DNA of 64,000 bases from Nectonema munidae (lineage: Eukaryota; Nematomorpha; Nectonematoida; Nectonematidae), in assembly GCA_030549495.1 (NCBI GenBank), contig JAUIRK010000945.1, positions 512,001 to 576,000 on the forward strand, given 5' to 3'. This document shows, in pieces, positions 22,859-36,049 of the stretch (positions are counted from its first letter, which is position 1; every line of letters begins with the position of its first letter). The notes under the pieces were generated by a model, which ran no database searches, was not told the origin of the DNA, and saw nothing but the letters and a program-made list of their open reading frames with translations. The position numbers were made by a program, and so were the translations under genes.

Positions 22859-25800
22859 GAAATGAGGGGCTAAAAGTTTTATACTAAAAAAAGAGATAAG
22901 TAATGAATGACATATATAGTTAAATTTTTTGAACCTCATTTTTTAAAACAGAAGATTAGTTAATGAAAAACCTATATCCGTATAAATCCTGCATTGCTGA
23001 GCGACGTCAAAACAGGTACATCTGTCACCCCTTCAAGGCCAAAGCCTAATGTCAGCGTCTCTTAAAACATATTGTGAAAATAAAAATGCACACAATGAGA
23101 AACTCCTACTCCACAATGACATAAGCTTAAAATGTTTCATATAATTATTTGATGCTGTAAGTGATTTTTTAAATAATCTTCATATCTGTTAAGATTTATT
23201 AAGTCTGTGACATTAACAAATATTTTGAAATTCTAAATAACAAGTTCAAAGATTAAATAAAACTTTTCTGGATGCAAAGATATAAAAATTGGCCTCGTTA
23301 GGTTTATTGAGGCTTGTCAAAAAAATTTTTAATGTTTGTATTAGTTTTATTTGTTATTAAATGTAAGGTGACTGGGTGATGCTCCTTTACTGCTCCCTGT
23401 GGCTCATCTGAAAATGTTGGGATCTCATTTTGAAAATTTTCAGATCATAAACAAATTCATTTTTGAATTAATGCCAGAGAAATTTCAGATGTTTCAACAC
23501 AATACGAAAAAAAACTCTCAGAGATGCAAAAATATGAGTGTGTTAAAACTTTATTCAATAATAAATGAGTGATGGTATGGCTTTGTGTAAGACAGTAGAC
23601 AAATGATCAAATTCAGTTGTGATCTTTTCAGCTTTCTTACTTGAAATACAGTAACATTTTGAATATGTAAACATTAGATGACATGGGCCGTGAGAATTTT
23701 AAAAATACGAATGAAGGCCATGCTCCAAATATCATTTATAAACTTCTATTAAAATACCCAATCCTAACTGTTATTTGTAAAATTTATCAAAGCAATCAAT
23801 TAAATAATAAAATAAGGTTTTTTCTTGTTTCCTATTCAATAAAATAAATTCTTTTTAGTTATTATTGTTAAATATATTTCGAATTCTATTTTAAAAATTA
23901 TATTTAATAAAAATTTTTATAATTCTTTTTTTAGTTAAATCTTAAATGGTGCCTTACTAATCGTAAGTTTCAAAATATAGCTTGTTTATGAGTGTTTAAT
24001 TCATTCTAAAGACTTATTACCGACTTGTGATATAATTATAAATAGAATAAAGCTTTTCTTAATCTTATTTACAAACATTGTTTTTAGACCTCATGGTAAT
24101 CATTCTTATCAGATGGGATCGTAAAATTTAAAATTGTATTTTCTTGTTGGAAGCAGAATCAAACCAAGTGCTATTTAATAACCCACCTGAGATAAGTTTT
24201 TAAAGAATATTTCTCTATTCTATTGAACTGTTGTATAATAAACGATCACTAGTGATATCTTAAAAATGTACATTCTATTAAAACTATTATAAGTAAAATA
24301 ATTGACTATCATGGCATAAAAGATTTTAGAGCTCTAAAATGTTTTTTTTAATTTAATAAATTATTTAAAATATGTCAAAAAATTTTAATATTGCCATAGA
24401 TATTCTGTTTACCGAGCAAGCTCTGCAAACAACGAAAGAATAGTTGCTTTAAGTTACGAATTGTTTAATTCAATCAGTGCTCCCATTCTCTTTCAGAATT
24501 AGAAGACTTATGATCAACATCAAACATTGACGGCTTCAACAGCTTTTCCATATTATGGCCACCAAAAGATGGGTGAGAGAGATAAGCATTACGACAAATA
24601 AAATAGTGATATTGTAAAAAGTAAAGGTGTTTATATACTACTAAAGCTAATGTAATAGACCTCTTCAGGTCATTATTAATTGTTCATCTAAGTTATATAT
24701 TAAGGGGAATCTCATGAAGGTAACAGCACCAACGTTAGTTGCAGTGAAGAATTAATTGCATGAAGGTAACAGCATCAAGGTTACAAGGACATACACCAAG
24801 GTTAGTTTATGTAAACCAAGGACATACATCAATGCTATTTCATATAAATCAGGGACACATCAATGTTAGTTCATGTAAACCAGGGACATTTAAAAATGAG
24901 AAAAATATGTTTCAATTAATGGAGTCGATAGAAACAATTAAAAAATATCGGCCATTGAAGCTTCATCACCTCAACGCTTTATGTAAAAACTATGAGGTTT
25001 GAACTGGCGTCTAGGGGTTGTGCGTGATCATAAACCAACTAGTCGTCAACGGTTAGATTTAACGATCTTTATTTACTTATGAATTGAATGTACCATTACG
25101 GTCTCAAATCAATTTAGTAGTAAGTAGAGTACATTTCTCAGCATATTTTTCTGGTGGTAATCGTATCCTTAATTGTGCGTACAAGGTGTTAGTTATAACT
25201 AGAAATTGTAAGTATGGTATCCAAAAAAGTTTAAATTTTCTTTCTACTTTTTTTAAGTGACCAAAAACGATTTAGTACTGTAGTTAAAATTTTATGTAAT
25301 AAAAGAAGTCGTATAGATAATGTTATACTATGATGTCAGAATTAATTTTAGTAATCTCAAACCCAACTAAAAAAGAAAAAAGTTAAAAAAAAAACAAGAT
25401 AAACACCAACCTTGTGGCTGATATGGAAGTCTATGCATTTTTTAAAAAAAAATTTTGGACCCCTTATTTATAATTACTACCAAATTAATTTTTTAAATAG
25501 TTTTATTTATTAAAAAATATTTTAAAAAAAGTAAACCGTTTTAAGAAATTGAATTTTAAAAATAAAAAAAACTTGATGTTAAACTTGATATGTCAGTTTC
25601 GAATGAAGTCAATGATAATCTTAGATCTCCTCTATCAATAACATTAAGTCGATTTCGACTTTTTGAATGCAGATAAAAGCATGGCTGAATGCTTTCAAAT
25701 TAATAATTAAAAATAATTATATCTTAGTATCAAATTTGGTTTAACAAGATATGAAGATGGGAAAGTAGTCACATTAACAGAGCTTTTTACCATAATCACA

Positions 25801-28800
25801 TTTTTTTCAATTTCCGAACCTTTCCTCAACAAAATTAATATTTTATTTGATAAACTTTTAAATGATTAATTTAAAAAAAAATTTGATTGATAATTTTTAC
25901 TAGTAGGAAAAGTTTGGGTTCTTTTTTTTCTAGATAAAACATTTTTATATATAATGGGGTCTTTTATTGTTCTGCAAAACGTCTTCTGTGATTTCAGTAT
26001 CTAAATTCAGTTGGCTGGTTAAAAGTTCGAACATCACGTTTAATTCAGAATAAATGTTTTCTTGTTTAACTAGATTCTGCCTTCAGTATGCGAACTTAAT
26101 GAAGCTGATATTTCAAATAATCGTCCATTTAGAACGAATTGTACACCCTCCAGTTCTTAACTTTTGACGAGAGATAAAAAAAAAAGCTATAAAAATATTT
26201 TCTTAAAAAAGAGTTTTCTAACAAAGTTTTTGAGCAAGGTTAAAAATGAAATTAATCAGCTTTTCTTCATTTAAAGACTCCCATCTTACCCAGACTTCAG
26301 TTCGAAAATCATTTCATACAGAGTTCCATACGATGTGTGTTTGTGCGTGTGAAATCATTAGATACTGACTATGATTCTCATGTCTCTTCTATCTGACACA
26401 AAGTTTCCAAAAACAAATATGTGATTTCTGAAGTTTCTTGATCTCTCGGCAAAGAGTAGACCTTTTATATTTTTCTTTTTAAATAAAATGAATTTATAAA
26501 GATGTTATCCATTGCATATTCTCTCTATATCATCTCTTTCGGTGCCATTTTATTGCTTCATTATAATTCCTTTGGCGTGAGAAAGTACACATGGTTCGTA
26601 AATTTTAATAAATTGCTGATGTTGCTAAACACATCCTCCATTTTATGATTATCAGCATATTTTTTGATTACATCTTTAATCTATTCCATTAATTTTTCTC
26701 CATCATTCTGAGAATATTTTGTTTTTCCTGATACCATTTTTTATCTTTCTCTTTGAAGGGTGATTTTTTCACAACCATGTTATTATACCAAATTGACAAG
26801 AATCATCCATCTCAATTCAACTAATTTTTGGCCTGTTTTTTGCATCCATCTCTCATTTTCCTCAAGTTAGATGTACTTAATTACAGACCTCATTGAGACA
26901 AATTGAATGGTCCATGTCTCAACTTCTGTAGGTCAAACTAAAATGAAATGAGAAACAATAGCTTGATTTGAAAATTTTAATAACAATTTAACTAGCCCAA
27001 TAAAACTATGAAGAGAGAGTGGGTATGTAAAAAATGAATATATAAATGATAAAATAAATTCTAAACGAATTTTTCTTTAAATACGCGGCATAGTGTTTCA
27101 GTCTTAAGTAGTTCAGTGAAGAAAAAGATTATGCGCGTATCTGCCTAAGATGTAACTTATACAAGGTGTGAACCTAGAAATAGGTTCCCTAAATTTTATA
27201 GCATAGATAAAAATGTTTTATAGCATTTTTCCTCAATTTTCTATATACAACGGCATTTCCTGCTTCAGAGCGTGGGTGTCCAACCGAAATGGTGCATTGA
27301 TGACTTTCTATGCTAAAAGTTTGTTAATTTTTTTTAGGTTTTTGATATCGAAGAGGCCTAATGCTAATATAAATGCAGTTTTTACATAAATAATAATGAA
27401 AATAAGATTAATTTTGTATTTAAATTTGAGTTAATCGGTTAACTATAGAAAAAATAAAAATTACCGGCCATTTTAAACTTTTCTTTTTAATAAAAATTAT
27501 CGCATTATTGATAAAGAATAATAAAATTGCGCGCATACTCCATAAAAGTTTGACGGCATCTTTTTTAGGAGGTTTTTTACTCTATAATTACTCAAGGAAC
27601 TCTAATTCATATCGTGTTATGGATCTGAGATGCAACTCTTTTTTCAGAAAACCAAGTTCGCTTTGTTTGAACATAGAGTCTAAGTCTTGATATGCAGCGG
27701 TGGCAAGTGGAATCTGTCAATCAAAGTCGAGAGTTGGTGGATTCAGAGAGTAAGTAAGAGAGTTGGTCGAGAGTTGGGCAATAAAATTTTGGAGCTCAAG
27801 TCTGCTTCTTTTTTTTGAAGTATTTTAATCAATGTAGGCGATGACAAAAACTTAAATCTAAATTTTTTTTTTACAAAAAAATATTCAAATCAGCAAACGT
27901 ATATATCCTGGAAAATTTTTTCGCATGAAGCTGGCTAGAAAAAAAATGTATAACGTGGATGAAGGCTTTTCTATCTAAGCATTCAATAATAATTAGCTTT
28001 TAGACGCGCCATCTGTTCTAATCGCGCCTTAGTTATGAATAATTTAAAATTAAAAATTTGTTTCTCATCCTTTTAATTAAGAATAGCGAACAAGGCCAAG
28101 GACAAATTGTAAATAAAGACTATTTGACGACGACGACGACGACGACCTTCGATCAATAAGAAAATCATTACTACTTATCGAGTTTGCTTGTTGATCTTTT
28201 TAGATACGCGTGTTAGACTAACTATGGTTCTATATATCTCTGCTGTTAACCCTTGAAATACAAGCTTCACCGATTTCATGGCAAGACTAGGCATTTAGTG
28301 TAACGAATTATGATTACACTTGCATATCATTTACCCAAGATATATGAGAGAGGTGGTGTGTGTAATCTTTTCATTCATCATATCCTTTTGATCAGTTCTT
28401 CTTTGATTAGGGATTTTTTTAGATTTGATGAAATTGCGTTTTTCCGGATCGATTATTTCTTTTCTCTTTCCATTTCTATCTCGCCTTGATCATTGATTGT
28501 GTTTGTGAAGCTGTAAGTGAACCATGCTGATCTTTTGAATAGATATCGTATATGGGCTGTGGGTTCTAAGGCATGGGAGTCTGAGTCTTCGGTTTCAAAT
28601 AAAAAAAATTTAAGTATATTAAGAATAATTTTTTATAATTACAGTCTAACCTGTTTGAGCGAGACAGGATCAGCTCACTTAAGAAGAGATCAATAAAAAA
28701 TTCTTGATATTTTTATTCAAAATTTGTTTGTTCTCCAAACAAGTAAAAAAATTTAGAATCAAATAAAAGGAAGTTTATATGTTTAGTACAAATCCTTAAT

Positions 28801-29059
28801 CATTATAAGTTATAGTGATGCGCAATTGAAAGAAAAAATGAAATACTTTTAAAAAGTTTGAGGGCAGGACTGAGATGAAATCAAGAATGCGTGACTGGAT
28901 TGGATCTAAACAAAAAGGGAAAAGCGAAAACACAAAAAATAATTGGAACAAACGAAAATCAATAAATCATTCTCCATCATGTGATAAATAGGAATCGCAA
29001 ATTGACCAACTAATCCAATCCACATAAGTGTGTTTGTTTTAAGTTTTTTTCAAGGATTT
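22859..29059. other. Six-kilobase interval with no gene recognised
   Basis: AT-rich, with many short open frames that show no family motifs. It includes a short tandem repeat at 24784-24890, a (GAC)n run near 28123-28145, and isolated hAT-end-like strings (CAGAGCGTGGGTGTCCAACC near 27274, CAGCGGTGGCAAGTGG near 27695) with no partner ends. It could be intergenic space or large intron. Confidence 0.3.
24784..24890 (+). repeat. Tandem repeat, 31-33 bp unit
   Basis: Units start CAAGGACATACA or CAGGGACACA at 24784, 24817, 24850 and 24881 (the last partial) and end in TATGTAAAC-like sequence. A related phrase, CATGAAGGTAACAGCA, occurs twice just upstream (about 24714 and 24759). The 80-residue frame over it is a product of the repeat, not a gene I recognise. 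Confidence 0.65.
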
Positions 29060-31640
29060 CATATTTTGTAAATATCCAATAACAATTCCAAATGTTAATG
29101 GCTTTGGGGAGAATGCTATTGCGTATATGGGGAGTGTTTCACAAAATATCATCATTATTTCTCAAGTTGTGGGAAATAAAATTTTGTACATAAAAGTTGA
29201 AAGTGTCATGCGATTAAGTTGCTCGATGGTAAGAATACCATATCTTTTTCTTATGACATCTGGTTGCTCACTTTCAACGAATTTGAAAGCTCTGTTTTGT
29301 AAAGACTGTTGCTTATTAGTATATGCTATTTGAAGCCCAAATTAAGTTACAATAACTAATTTTTGATTGAAAGAATATTAAAACATGGATACATCCTTGA
29401 TGATAGCCTTTTTAAAGTGTATAATAAAAGATAAGTTGGATTGTAAGATACCTCCAAGTAACTTAACTTCTTCCAAAGTAGTATGAGACACTTTAAAATT
29501 TAATGCAAGACTATGCCATCTATAATTATATACCGTGTATTGAGTTTAATTCATATGGGTGGAGAGGTAATTGTGGACACAACAGCTATTAACTTTATCA
29601 AGAAATAAATGTACTTTATCAACATTATAGATTCATAATTTTTTAGATCATTTATGTAAGTACACGATCATCAGCATACACTTAAAGACTGAAATTATTG
29701 TCCTTATAAGGCTAAATATAGAGAAGAGGTACTAGAAAAGAGCTTTGGGGAACGCCATTGTTTGAACAATTAATCCTAGAATTTTCTCCATTTATTTTTT
29801 CCTATCAGATAAATAATTTTTGATTAAATTTAAGAACTTACCTCTACAGCCATATTTCTCTAATTTTAAAATAAACAATTTATGATTAATCCGATCAAAA
29901 GCTTTGCTTAAGTCTAGAAGCAAACTTGTCATTTGTGTTCATACGCTGGGGGGTTAATATCACTGAGAACAGCTGCAATATCATCTTGTGTGGATGCTTT
30001 GGATCTAAAACCGAATTGATTACTATTCAATAAATCATATTTAGAAATAAAAATGTTCATCCTAGTGAATATCATTTTTTCAAAGAGTTTGCCAAAAAAT
30101 GGTTGAATTGATATCGGACGATAATTACCAGGGTTCAGATTTGTTACCAGATTTATATACTACAGGTATTATATTTGTTAATTTTAATGTTTCTGGGTAT
30201 GTCTCATCTTTGTACATTTTATTGAATAGGTGAAGTAGATTATTCAAAATAAAGGGAACGACAATTTTGCCTATTTTGTTAGATACACCATAATGGCCAG
30301 ATGAATTCTTGGTCTTCATTTCGTTACAAGCAATTAATATTTCTTTAAAATACAAATTTTATTAAAATAAAATGAATTGGGATAGGACTTTATATATTCT
30401 TTATCGTATGAAAAAACTTCATCATTATAATTGTAAGAAGTGAAAAAGTAATTAGGAAATTCATCCGCGTGAATGCAAACTGTATTATTCTTTTTGCGCG
30501 TGCCTAACATTTCATTTATAACGTTTCAAGTCTTTTTAATGCTATTTTGGTTATTTTTGAAACAAGGTATTATAGTATAAGTTTTTATGAAATCCTATCT
30601 TTATATTATATAGTATATGTTTTTCATACTTTCGTATTCTTTTCTATTATATTCATTTTTATCTAGAATGTACTTTTTAAACAGCTTCTCTTTGTTAAAC
30701 TTAATAAGTTTTAGTTCGTTATTATACCAAGGCTTACAAAAAATTTTTACGGAAGCTAAGTTATCATTAATTTTTTTAAAACGAAAGGCTATATCAATAA
30801 GTTTTTTTCTATTTTTGCATTAAAAGTGATCAAAAAGTGTTAACGTCTAAATGGCAAAGAGAGCTGAGGTACCAACTTTCTTTGAATAAATTTTGGTAAA
30901 ATAGGAAAATTCATTTGACCATTGACTCTGCGGTTATTATTATTATTTGGAATAGAATCTAAAATGAGATGGAAAACAAATTAGTGAGACAGAGAAAATG
31001 ATCAGAAATACCGACTTTTACTATACCGCAAAATCTTTGTAAATGAGATATTGGTGCTAAAATGTTATCAATTACTGTATGCGAGTTGTGACCATATCTA
31101 GTGCATAATTTAATGGCTGGTTCAAGGCCCATTTCGTGTATGTTGTTGATAAAACTATTTTTATAACAAATATCAATAAGTCACCTAAAATAAATAAACG
31201 TATACAACGACTCTCTAATCTAAGGTGAGAGCCATTTCTTGAAATTCCTTTTCAAATGTTCGAATACCAGAACAGAAGGGTTTGTAAATGAGCAACCAAT
31301 TTTTATGGGATGAAAATTTTCATTTACTATATATTCAAAGCTTTGAAAGTTTACATCAAATTTGTCACAAATTTGGAAACTAAATCCTTCATTAATATAA
31401 GCACCAACACCACCCCCTTGATTCTTCTTTGGCCCATCGAAGTCACAGTCAATAAAGTTACTTCTAATCTCAGTCACCCCTAAAATGTCCATTGTGTCAG
31501 CAATGAAAATGATATAAAATAATCCATTGAAATTCTCAAAACAAAAATGAAGAAACTTTGTATTCTGATTTGTCAGTTCTACTTCTACTATTATTACCAC
31601 CCTAAAGAGTACAAAACTTATAAAATGCAATTCTTTGTGA
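29060..31640 (-). mobile_element. APE-type LINE (CR1/Jockey-like), decayed
   Basis: On the minus strand: an endonuclease start at 31220-31630 (DILGVTEIRSNF, then GGGVGAYINEGF), a reverse transcriptase at about 29650-30355 (LTNIIPVVYKSGNK, DLSKAFDRINHKL, GVPQSSFLVPLL and the catalytic YADD as VYADDRVL near 29670), and a C-terminal tail LQNRAFKFVESEQ through TFMYKILF near 29170-29330. No RNase H is seen. Many stops and frameshifts; the gap between endonuclease and RT is heavily eroded. Clade assignment between CR1 and Jockey is uncertain. Confidence 0.75.
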
Positions 31641-31882
31641 ATTTGATCAAGTACTTTATAAGCGTATTTAAACGAATCTCTGAAAATGGGAGTATTGGAA
31701 ATGGAATCATTGAAAAACGATTCTACCTCTTTCTAATCCGTAAAAATGTATTTATAAAATATGCGTCTGCACTTAATATCCCAAAACAAGATTTTATTTG
31801 CTATATGCTCATAATTTTTAAATGAAAACTAATTATAATAAATTAGCTAAATGAAATTTGTAGTAGAACCTGAAAAGAAAAA

Positions 31883-32257
31883 ATGTCTTCCATCCAAATC
31901 TTCAAAAAAGGTAAAAGTCCTCAAGTACATGCAAGAACAAAAACCTTGAAAAATGTTGCTTGTTTTCAAATGAAAAGAAATAAACATAATATGTCTTCTT
32001 TTCATATTAGTTGTCGTCCTTCAGCTAAAATGGGATGGCGTGTGACTGCGTTAGACAGGTGGGGCGCTCTTATAGATTTCAAAATTGAAGGTAAACTACC
32101 ATAGGGTGTTTTCATCGAGAAGGCACAATTGCGCCGCTTCTATCGAACTATGAGCAAAGCAGGTTTGATGCGGAATCGAACCCAAGACCGTGAGTTATCG
32201 AATCCAGCATCTAACCAACCCTACTCACGCCCCTCTATAGATTTCAAAATTGAATAA
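31883..32257 (+). other. Unassigned ORF interrupted by a SINE
   Basis: The open frame starting at 31883 (MSSIQIFKKGKSPQVHA...) matches no family I recognise. It reads into the SINE at 32090. Without the SINE and one copy of its target duplication, the frame would end almost at once (KIE then TAA at 32255-32257), so the SINE adds only a few codons. It lies just 5' of the minus-strand LINE and may be flanking or unrelated sequence. Confidence 0.2.
32090..32235 (-). mobile_element. Full-length tRNA-derived SINE (146 bp)
   Basis: Flanked by a perfect 19-bp target duplication, TATAGATTTCAAAATTGAA, at 32071-32089 and 32236-32254. On the minus strand it begins GAGGGGCGTGAGTAGGGTTG and has an A-box region GGTTGGTTAGA, the B box GGGTTCGATTCCGC, and then a tRNA-unrelated body with CATAGTTCGATAGAAGCGGC and GATGAAAACACCC. 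It defines the reference structure for the other copies in the window. There is no long poly-A; the 3' end is GGTAGTTTACC. Confidence 0.92.
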
Positions 32258-32439
32258 GAGATCAAGGAAAATTTATTTGGAACTTACGAAAGATAGCAGC
32301 GCTCTTGTTCAGGTTGTCTATGTCTCTCTTATGAAAGTGACTCTTTCAGCAGGTGTGACTGTAAACATTTTGATGCTATGTATATTATATTTATCAGGAA
32401 AATATACGACTGCGATTAGCTCGAACTATTAAAAAATAA

Positions 32440-32512
32440 GGCTTGACGCGGGATTGAATCGGAGACCTTGAGTTATCGAAACCCAGTATCTAACCAACCT
32501 TACTCACCGCCC
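32440..32512 (-). mobile_element. tRNA-derived SINE, head only
   Basis: On the minus strand it runs from GGGCGGTGAGTAAGG through GGTTAGATACTGGG, a B box with one change (CGATTCAATCCCGC) and CGTCAAGCC, then leaves the family for an AT-rich run. It lacks the 3' body, like the copy at 4803. No clear target duplication. Confidence 0.75.
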
Positions 32513-32536
32513 TAATTAGATACCGGTTCCGACTCG

Positions 32537-32813
32537 CAGGGCCGGTCTTACGCCACTGCAACCTATGCCGCCGCAGTGGGCCCCGCGCTTCTCATTTTTC
32601 ATTTTGATGATATATTGTATGATTTTGCTAAACGCAAGCTTCGCAAAGTAAAGTTTCTTTAATCGTCATTTTGTGTTAATGAAAAAGTAATAAAACAAAT
32701 CCCTTTTCTTTCTTTCAAAATCTTATTTCTCACTTTTAATCTTTTTTCCTACCCACACTGGACCCCGCGCAATCCATTTTGCATAGGGCCCCGCGAACAC
32801 TAGGCCGGCTCTA
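32537..32813. mobile_element. Nonautonomous hAT-type element
   Basis: It starts CAGGGCCGGTCTTACGCC and ends AGGCCGGCTCTA, a decayed inverse. GGGCCCCGCG recurs near both ends (about 32578 and 32785). CAGGGCCGGNC ends are common among animal hAT elements. The interior is AT-rich and noncoding. I could not make the flanking octamers match, so the right boundary is approximate. Confidence 0.6.
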
Positions 32814-34560
32814 ATCCGTCCTAACCCTGATATTAACAACGTAAAATCCAACTTCGCTAAACTAACATGTTAATCTCAAACTTTTCTCTTTCTTCGCACA
32901 CTTAAAGTCGTACAATATTTAAAATGGCGCCTTACCACGATACAACACATGATTCCTTCATGAAAAAGCATATTTTTAATATACAAAATTAGATATACAA
33001 GAGTATGCGATGTTATTCCGAAAGTTTCTTCATAGTACTGAAAGAGAATACAACATTACTCTACTTGTCAATCAATATCAACGTTTTTATTTATGAACGT
33101 TTAGATAATTCAAATGAAATTTTGCGTTTTTGTATTATGATGGAGACGCTAAGCAACAAAAATCGCAATCCCTCGCTTTGTCAAATTATCTCTACCAAAT
33201 TTTGGTCCAATAGTTTTGAGTATCAAAAATTTACGCATCTCATTTGAGGATTTTATGGCACGCAACAGCGTGCCTGGGCACACACTCTTTCAGTAGAAAA
33301 CAAAATTTTTATCGATGGGTCTTGATTTTTTCGTCATCGTCATCATCATCATTACGCTCGCTCGCTCGCACACCATCTCTTGTCACACTTTGGCGTCTAC
33401 GAACTTCTTGAAGCGTAGCATCCTTCATTATTCTGTCTAGCGCTAATCACTCACTCCACTGATTTCTTCTTGGAATAAAAAACGCTCTCTTTTTCTCATT
33501 CGTCTGATGATGATGATGTAAATATTCTCAATCAAATCTTGCTTCTAATCGCGTGTAAAAAACGTCTAGAAATTAGATTCATGGCATAAAAACCGTTGTA
33601 ACAAAAAAAGGAATCATTTATTTCATCTTCTTTGCGCACATGCTGATTGAATATTTTTCCTAGCAGAGATTAATCTTTTCCTATAGTAAAAAATTATTTT
33701 AAGTTGATTAAGTTGCCTTTAATCATCGTTAAACGTTTTCTTATTAATCCCTTTTTTATCTTGTTTTCGTGTTTACTTTCTCTTCTTTTCGTCCTGTTAA
33801 ACTATAAGTCTTTTTTTTTATTCTGCATGGATTTTATGTTTTTTTTATTTGTATTTGTATTTTTAATTATTTTAGAGTTTTTAACCAAAAGAGAATTAGA
33901 TTATAAGATTGAAAATAGCGATAATTCCATTTAAAGTAGGGAGGGAGGGAAAATAAAAAAATCGCCATTTTTAATGTCCGTAATGTCAAAATTTAATATT
34001 GTAGATAAAAATATGGACTAATGTTAATTAAAAAAAAATTGGACATAATTGATGAATATTATTCCAATGATTTCGTTATACCCCTATTCCTGTTATTTGC
34101 ATTTATTAGGTAAACACGAGGTCTGGTGAGTTTTCATCTGACACATAAAATTTCACGTAAACCTGATGAAAAAGGCATCCTTGTAAATATTTAGTTGAAA
34201 CTTATTTGGCACTTTCTATTTCCTAAAAAACACAATAGTATATTCAATCAAAAATGTCGTTTCTCCTGCTGGAACTTACGTATAGTGGATTTTAGAACAA
34301 TTTTATCCCTTCAAAATATTTTTTCAGCCTTAAAAAGAAATGATCCTTTAATGTATTTAAACAAAAAAACTTACTTTGACTTCACCTCCCAAATTTCATT
34401 AGATACATATACAGATTTACATGATATCTATCGGAGGAGTACAAATCGGCTTCAAACTTTATACTTTAAAGAGTTTGGTGCTGGGTCTCGGATTGTTTTA
34501 AGTCTTTTGAATGAAAATTGCTAACACGAACATGTATTTACCGATAATTATTCTGCATTA
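32814..34560. other. No gene recognised; unassigned 109-residue ORF
   Basis: Includes a perfect hairpin GGCACGCAACAGCGTGCC (33257-33274) followed by (CAT)n and CTCGCTCGCTCG runs, and an open frame at 34195-34524 with reasonably mixed composition (FDFTSQISLDTYTDLHDIYR) that I cannot assign. No splice-site pattern convincingly links it to other exons. Confidence 0.25.
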
Positions 34561-35243
34561 CAGTGGTTCCCAAACTTTTTCTGATCGGTACCCACTTTTC
34601 ATACCTGATCCTTGTCTATGGCCCCCACAGCAATCTTGGCCGGTGAATACCGTGACTGTCTACTTGTATTTAACAATTACAATCATAAGATTAATTAAAA
34701 AGGGCATTTTGCTAAAGTGTGTTTCAAGAATAAGCAAAAAAAGAAGGAAACAAAAAATGCACTGGATGGAAAAAGTTTACTAATCCTACCCTATGTGATT
34801 TAATCTTTGAATCTTACAAATTTGATAACATTTTGACAATTAAGTGCTCTCTAGTTGGGAGACAATTCTACTCAGTGTGAATGAAGGGTGATGTTGCAGA
34901 TTAATTATCGACAAGCTTCTTGATTCTTGGTTTTGTTTCACTTAAAGCACAACAACGTAGGTCATGCTTCATGTCACGTCTGTTGCGATATTTCGTTTTA
35001 ACGTAGAGTAGTTGAGAATAATTGTTATTCCTCACGGGAATAAGTTGATGAAAATGGTAGAAGTTGGCGAAAAGCTAAGTCAAATAAATTTGGATATGAA
35101 GCTGCCATTGATGACCAAAAAACTGGGAGAGATTCAGTTTCAAACTTCATCTAACCGCTAAACTCCTCTGGTTTTATTTATGCATAGCCTCTCATTATGG
35201 CCCCTTTAATTTTGCTTTATGGCCCACAGTTTGGGAAGCAATG
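34561..35243. mobile_element. Nonautonomous hAT-type element, same family as 57287-57773
   Basis: Starts CAGTGGTTCCCAAACTTTTT and ends AGTTTGGGAAGCAATG, the inverse with small changes. The interior matches the 57-kb copy over long stretches (for example GATCCTTGTCTATGGCCCCC), with extra sequence in the right half that makes this copy 683 bp instead of 487. The flanking octamers do not match clearly. Confidence 0.8.
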
Positions 35244-35541
35244 TTCTACAACTATTTTTCGTATTGTAAATTTTATTTACAAGAGTAATAAGAAAGGATA
35301 GATTCAAAAATTGTAAATTCCCGAAAAAATAGTTGAAAGCGGAACGTGTATGCTGTGAAAGTCGAAGTTCATTTAATTCAAAAACGAGTATTAGTTTTAG
35401 GGAAAGATAAACGCCATTGTTAACTCATTCATGCTCACAATGATCTTTCGAAGTATTGAATAAAATCTTGTTTTAAATGCAGAAAACGCATTTATTGGTT
35501 TAAAAATTTTAAATTCCATTTTATAACATGTTTGTTTAAAC

Positions 35542-35839
35542 CAGGGAACGGCAAACTTTTCTATCCATCGACATAACATTTGTCTTCACACACCCCCCCC
35601 CCCCCCCCCATAGAAATGTTTCATAAAAACATTTATCAATGTCCAACAGCTAAGAGAAAAGATACAAACCAAAAAGGTTTCATATATCCTATGCTATACA
35701 ATGTCCTCCTAAGCTATGTTTTAAAAGAAAAATGAGAATTATTACTACTATAAAGTAATGAAAGCATAGCACAATTTGGTAACTTTGTCCATCTTATCGA
35801 CCCCTAAAGATCTGTTTTCGACCACTTTGCCGACCCCTG
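35542..35839. mobile_element. hAT MITE with perfect 8-bp target duplication
   Basis: Inverted ends CAGGGAACGGCAAACTTTT and GCCGACCCCTG, flanked by the identical octamer GTTTAAAC at 35534-35541 and 35840-35847. 298 bp, noncoding, with a run of about 17-18 C near 35591-35610. CAGGGGTCGGCAAA is a familiar hAT terminus. Confidence 0.9.
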
Positions 35840-36049
35840 GTTTAAACAAACACAGCGCCTAAAGGATAAAATTTATATTCTAACTAATTTTGTCAAAATT
35901 TTTATTGAAAAAAAAATCAAAATAAAACAGGAATGTGAACTATGACAAAAAACATCAAGTAGGATCCTCAGGGGCTCACCTCCTCAAAATTTTGGAAGGG
36001 GCGAAGTTTTTTTTTATTATAATATAATTTTCAAAATTTATTATTAAAT

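Noticed and set aside
24700-25200. Repeat-bearing segment considered as a possible terminal repeat of a retroelement
   Set aside because: No matching second copy, no TG...CA boundaries with a duplication, and no adjoining coding remains; only the 31-33-bp tandem repeat is supported.
33257-33274. Perfect GC-rich hairpin as a terminator or regulatory RNA
   Set aside because: Isolated 7-bp stem with no gene context in a eukaryotic sequence; not enough to assign a role.
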